33,814 nt of DNA from Anaerolineae bacterium. Its GTDB lineage: Bacteria > Chloroflexota > Anaerolineae > Aggregatilineales > Phototrophicaceae. The DNA lies in assembly GCA_030950085.1 (NCBI GenBank), contig JAUZRW010000190.1, forward strand, positions 1 through 33,814, given 5' to 3'. This document shows, one piece after another, positions 33,508 to 33,814 of this stretch. The position numbers were made by a program, and so were the translations under genes. Each line of letters starts with the position of its first letter. Position 1 is the first letter of the stretch. Below the pieces are notes generated by a model. That model saw only the letters and a list, made by a program, of their open reading frames with translations, did not search any database and had not been told where the DNA came from.

Positions 33508-33814
33508 AGTTCTATCTCTCTAGTTCATTCAATTAGTTGTAGAATCTGGAAAGTAATTGGAAATAAAATCTCAGTTTTGTAGGGGCATAGCGCGCTATGC
33601 CCTTACGACGGAATTCTAAAAACTTCTTAGACTCCACATATGGAGAGTCTGGAAAGTAATTGAAAAAAGATGAGCATATTTTGACCTCAAAAGGGTATTT
33701 CTAATTCTAAAGACTTTTAGGACTCTACAATAATATAGAGTCTGATATGTTTTTAGAAAAAGCATAACGCAGAGAAACAGAGAATCAGAGGCGCAAAGCA
33801 TCATTTCAAATAAG
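33508..33814. repeat. Intergenic cluster of nested short repeats upstream of recG
   Basis: There is no supported gene here. CTGGAAAGTAATTG occurs at 33546-33559 and again at 33649-33662. A second unit starting AATTCTAAA and ending GAGTCT occurs at 33612-33650 and at 33703-33743, each with its own small hairpin (AGACTC/GAGTCT; GACTCTA/TAGAGTC). A 28-bp palindrome (33579-33606) sits between the first pair. From 33736 the sequence matches the hairpin element at 13674-13736 and runs to the edge. The recG promoter should be near 33520-33560 but is not clear. Confidence 0.7.
33579..33606. repeat. 28-bp GTAGGGGC palindrome, best copy
   Basis: GTAGGGGCATAGC and GCTATGCCCTTAC (33579-33591, 33594-33606) surround GC. 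Only one position departs from a perfect palindrome, and it would be a G-U pair in RNA. It is the reference copy for the copies at 5832, 20682 and 24886. Confidence 0.8.

Noticed and set aside
33539-33814. CRISPR-like array in the repeat cluster
   Set aside because: Repeats are only two copies each, differ in sequence and are not spaced by uniform unique spacers; no cas gene is present.

Overview
The window looks like chromosomal DNA from an uncultured, filamentous-type member of the Chloroflexota, probably Anaerolineae or a neighbouring class. This is inferred from gene style; no rRNA gene is present to confirm it. The supporting traits are: a RecG with a long N-terminal extension; coaD followed directly by a DivIVA/ATP-synthase-b-like coiled-coil gene; a GT-C membrane protein carrying the beta-sandwich tail common in Chloroflexota; archaeal-style two-subunit 2-oxoacid:ferredoxin oxidoreductase; a retropepsin-like gene behind a small ribbon-helix-helix-like gene; and many short palindromic intergenic repeats. 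GC content is moderate by eye. I found no rRNA, tRNA, CRISPR array, transposase, integrase or phage gene.

Left part (1-7.5 kb). A gluzincin metalloprotease is cut by the left edge. Next come a LysR-type regulator (minus strand) and a divergent control region holding a T-N11-A dyad, a -10 box and a possible leaderless 53-codon ORF, and then aconitase acnA. After acnA lies a two-gene unit: a small antitoxin-like protein plus a retropepsin-like aspartic protease whose conserved last 25 codons are cut off by an in-frame TAA. An AT-rich orphan ORF and a TPR-like helical gene follow.

Middle (7.6-17.4 kb). An MFS transporter and a ComEC homologue with an eroded metallo-beta-lactamase site are followed by a small membrane protein (minus), a YihY/BrkB membrane protein and nusB. 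Then comes a PAPS-synthesis group: sat, a type I phosphodiesterase/alkaline-phosphatase-fold gene 7 bp behind it, and apsK. A strong bidirectional terminator separates apsK from the convergent P-type ATPase.

Right part (17.5-33.8 kb), mostly minus strand. It holds a SERCA-like Ca2+ P-type ATPase with an unusually long acidic outer loop, the korA-korB operon with its own terminator, a deoxynucleoside kinase with its own terminator, and an aminotransferase-lipoprotein pair. Divergent from the aminotransferase are an acidic/coiled-coil protein and a GT-C glycosyltransferase-like protein. Then come the DivIVA-like gene, coaD and recG. The right end is an intergenic repeat cluster.

Functionally this is mainly housekeeping: central carbon (AcnA, KorAB), sulfate activation (Sat, ApsK), CoA and nucleotide metabolism, DNA uptake and repair (ComEC, RecG) and transcription antitermination (NusB). 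The least ordinary content is the set of short repeats: a 28-bp palindrome family whose inner arms change together, and a longer GCAAAG/CTTTGCG hairpin family with terminal inverted repeats. Other points of note are the interrupted protease, the degenerate ComEC site, and the LysR/acnA intergenic region. I saw no defence island or clearly new multigene system. Several starts were moved from the longest possible frame because a clear ribosome binding site points to an internal ATG (the membrane protein at 11804, apsK, korB, the deoxynucleoside kinase).
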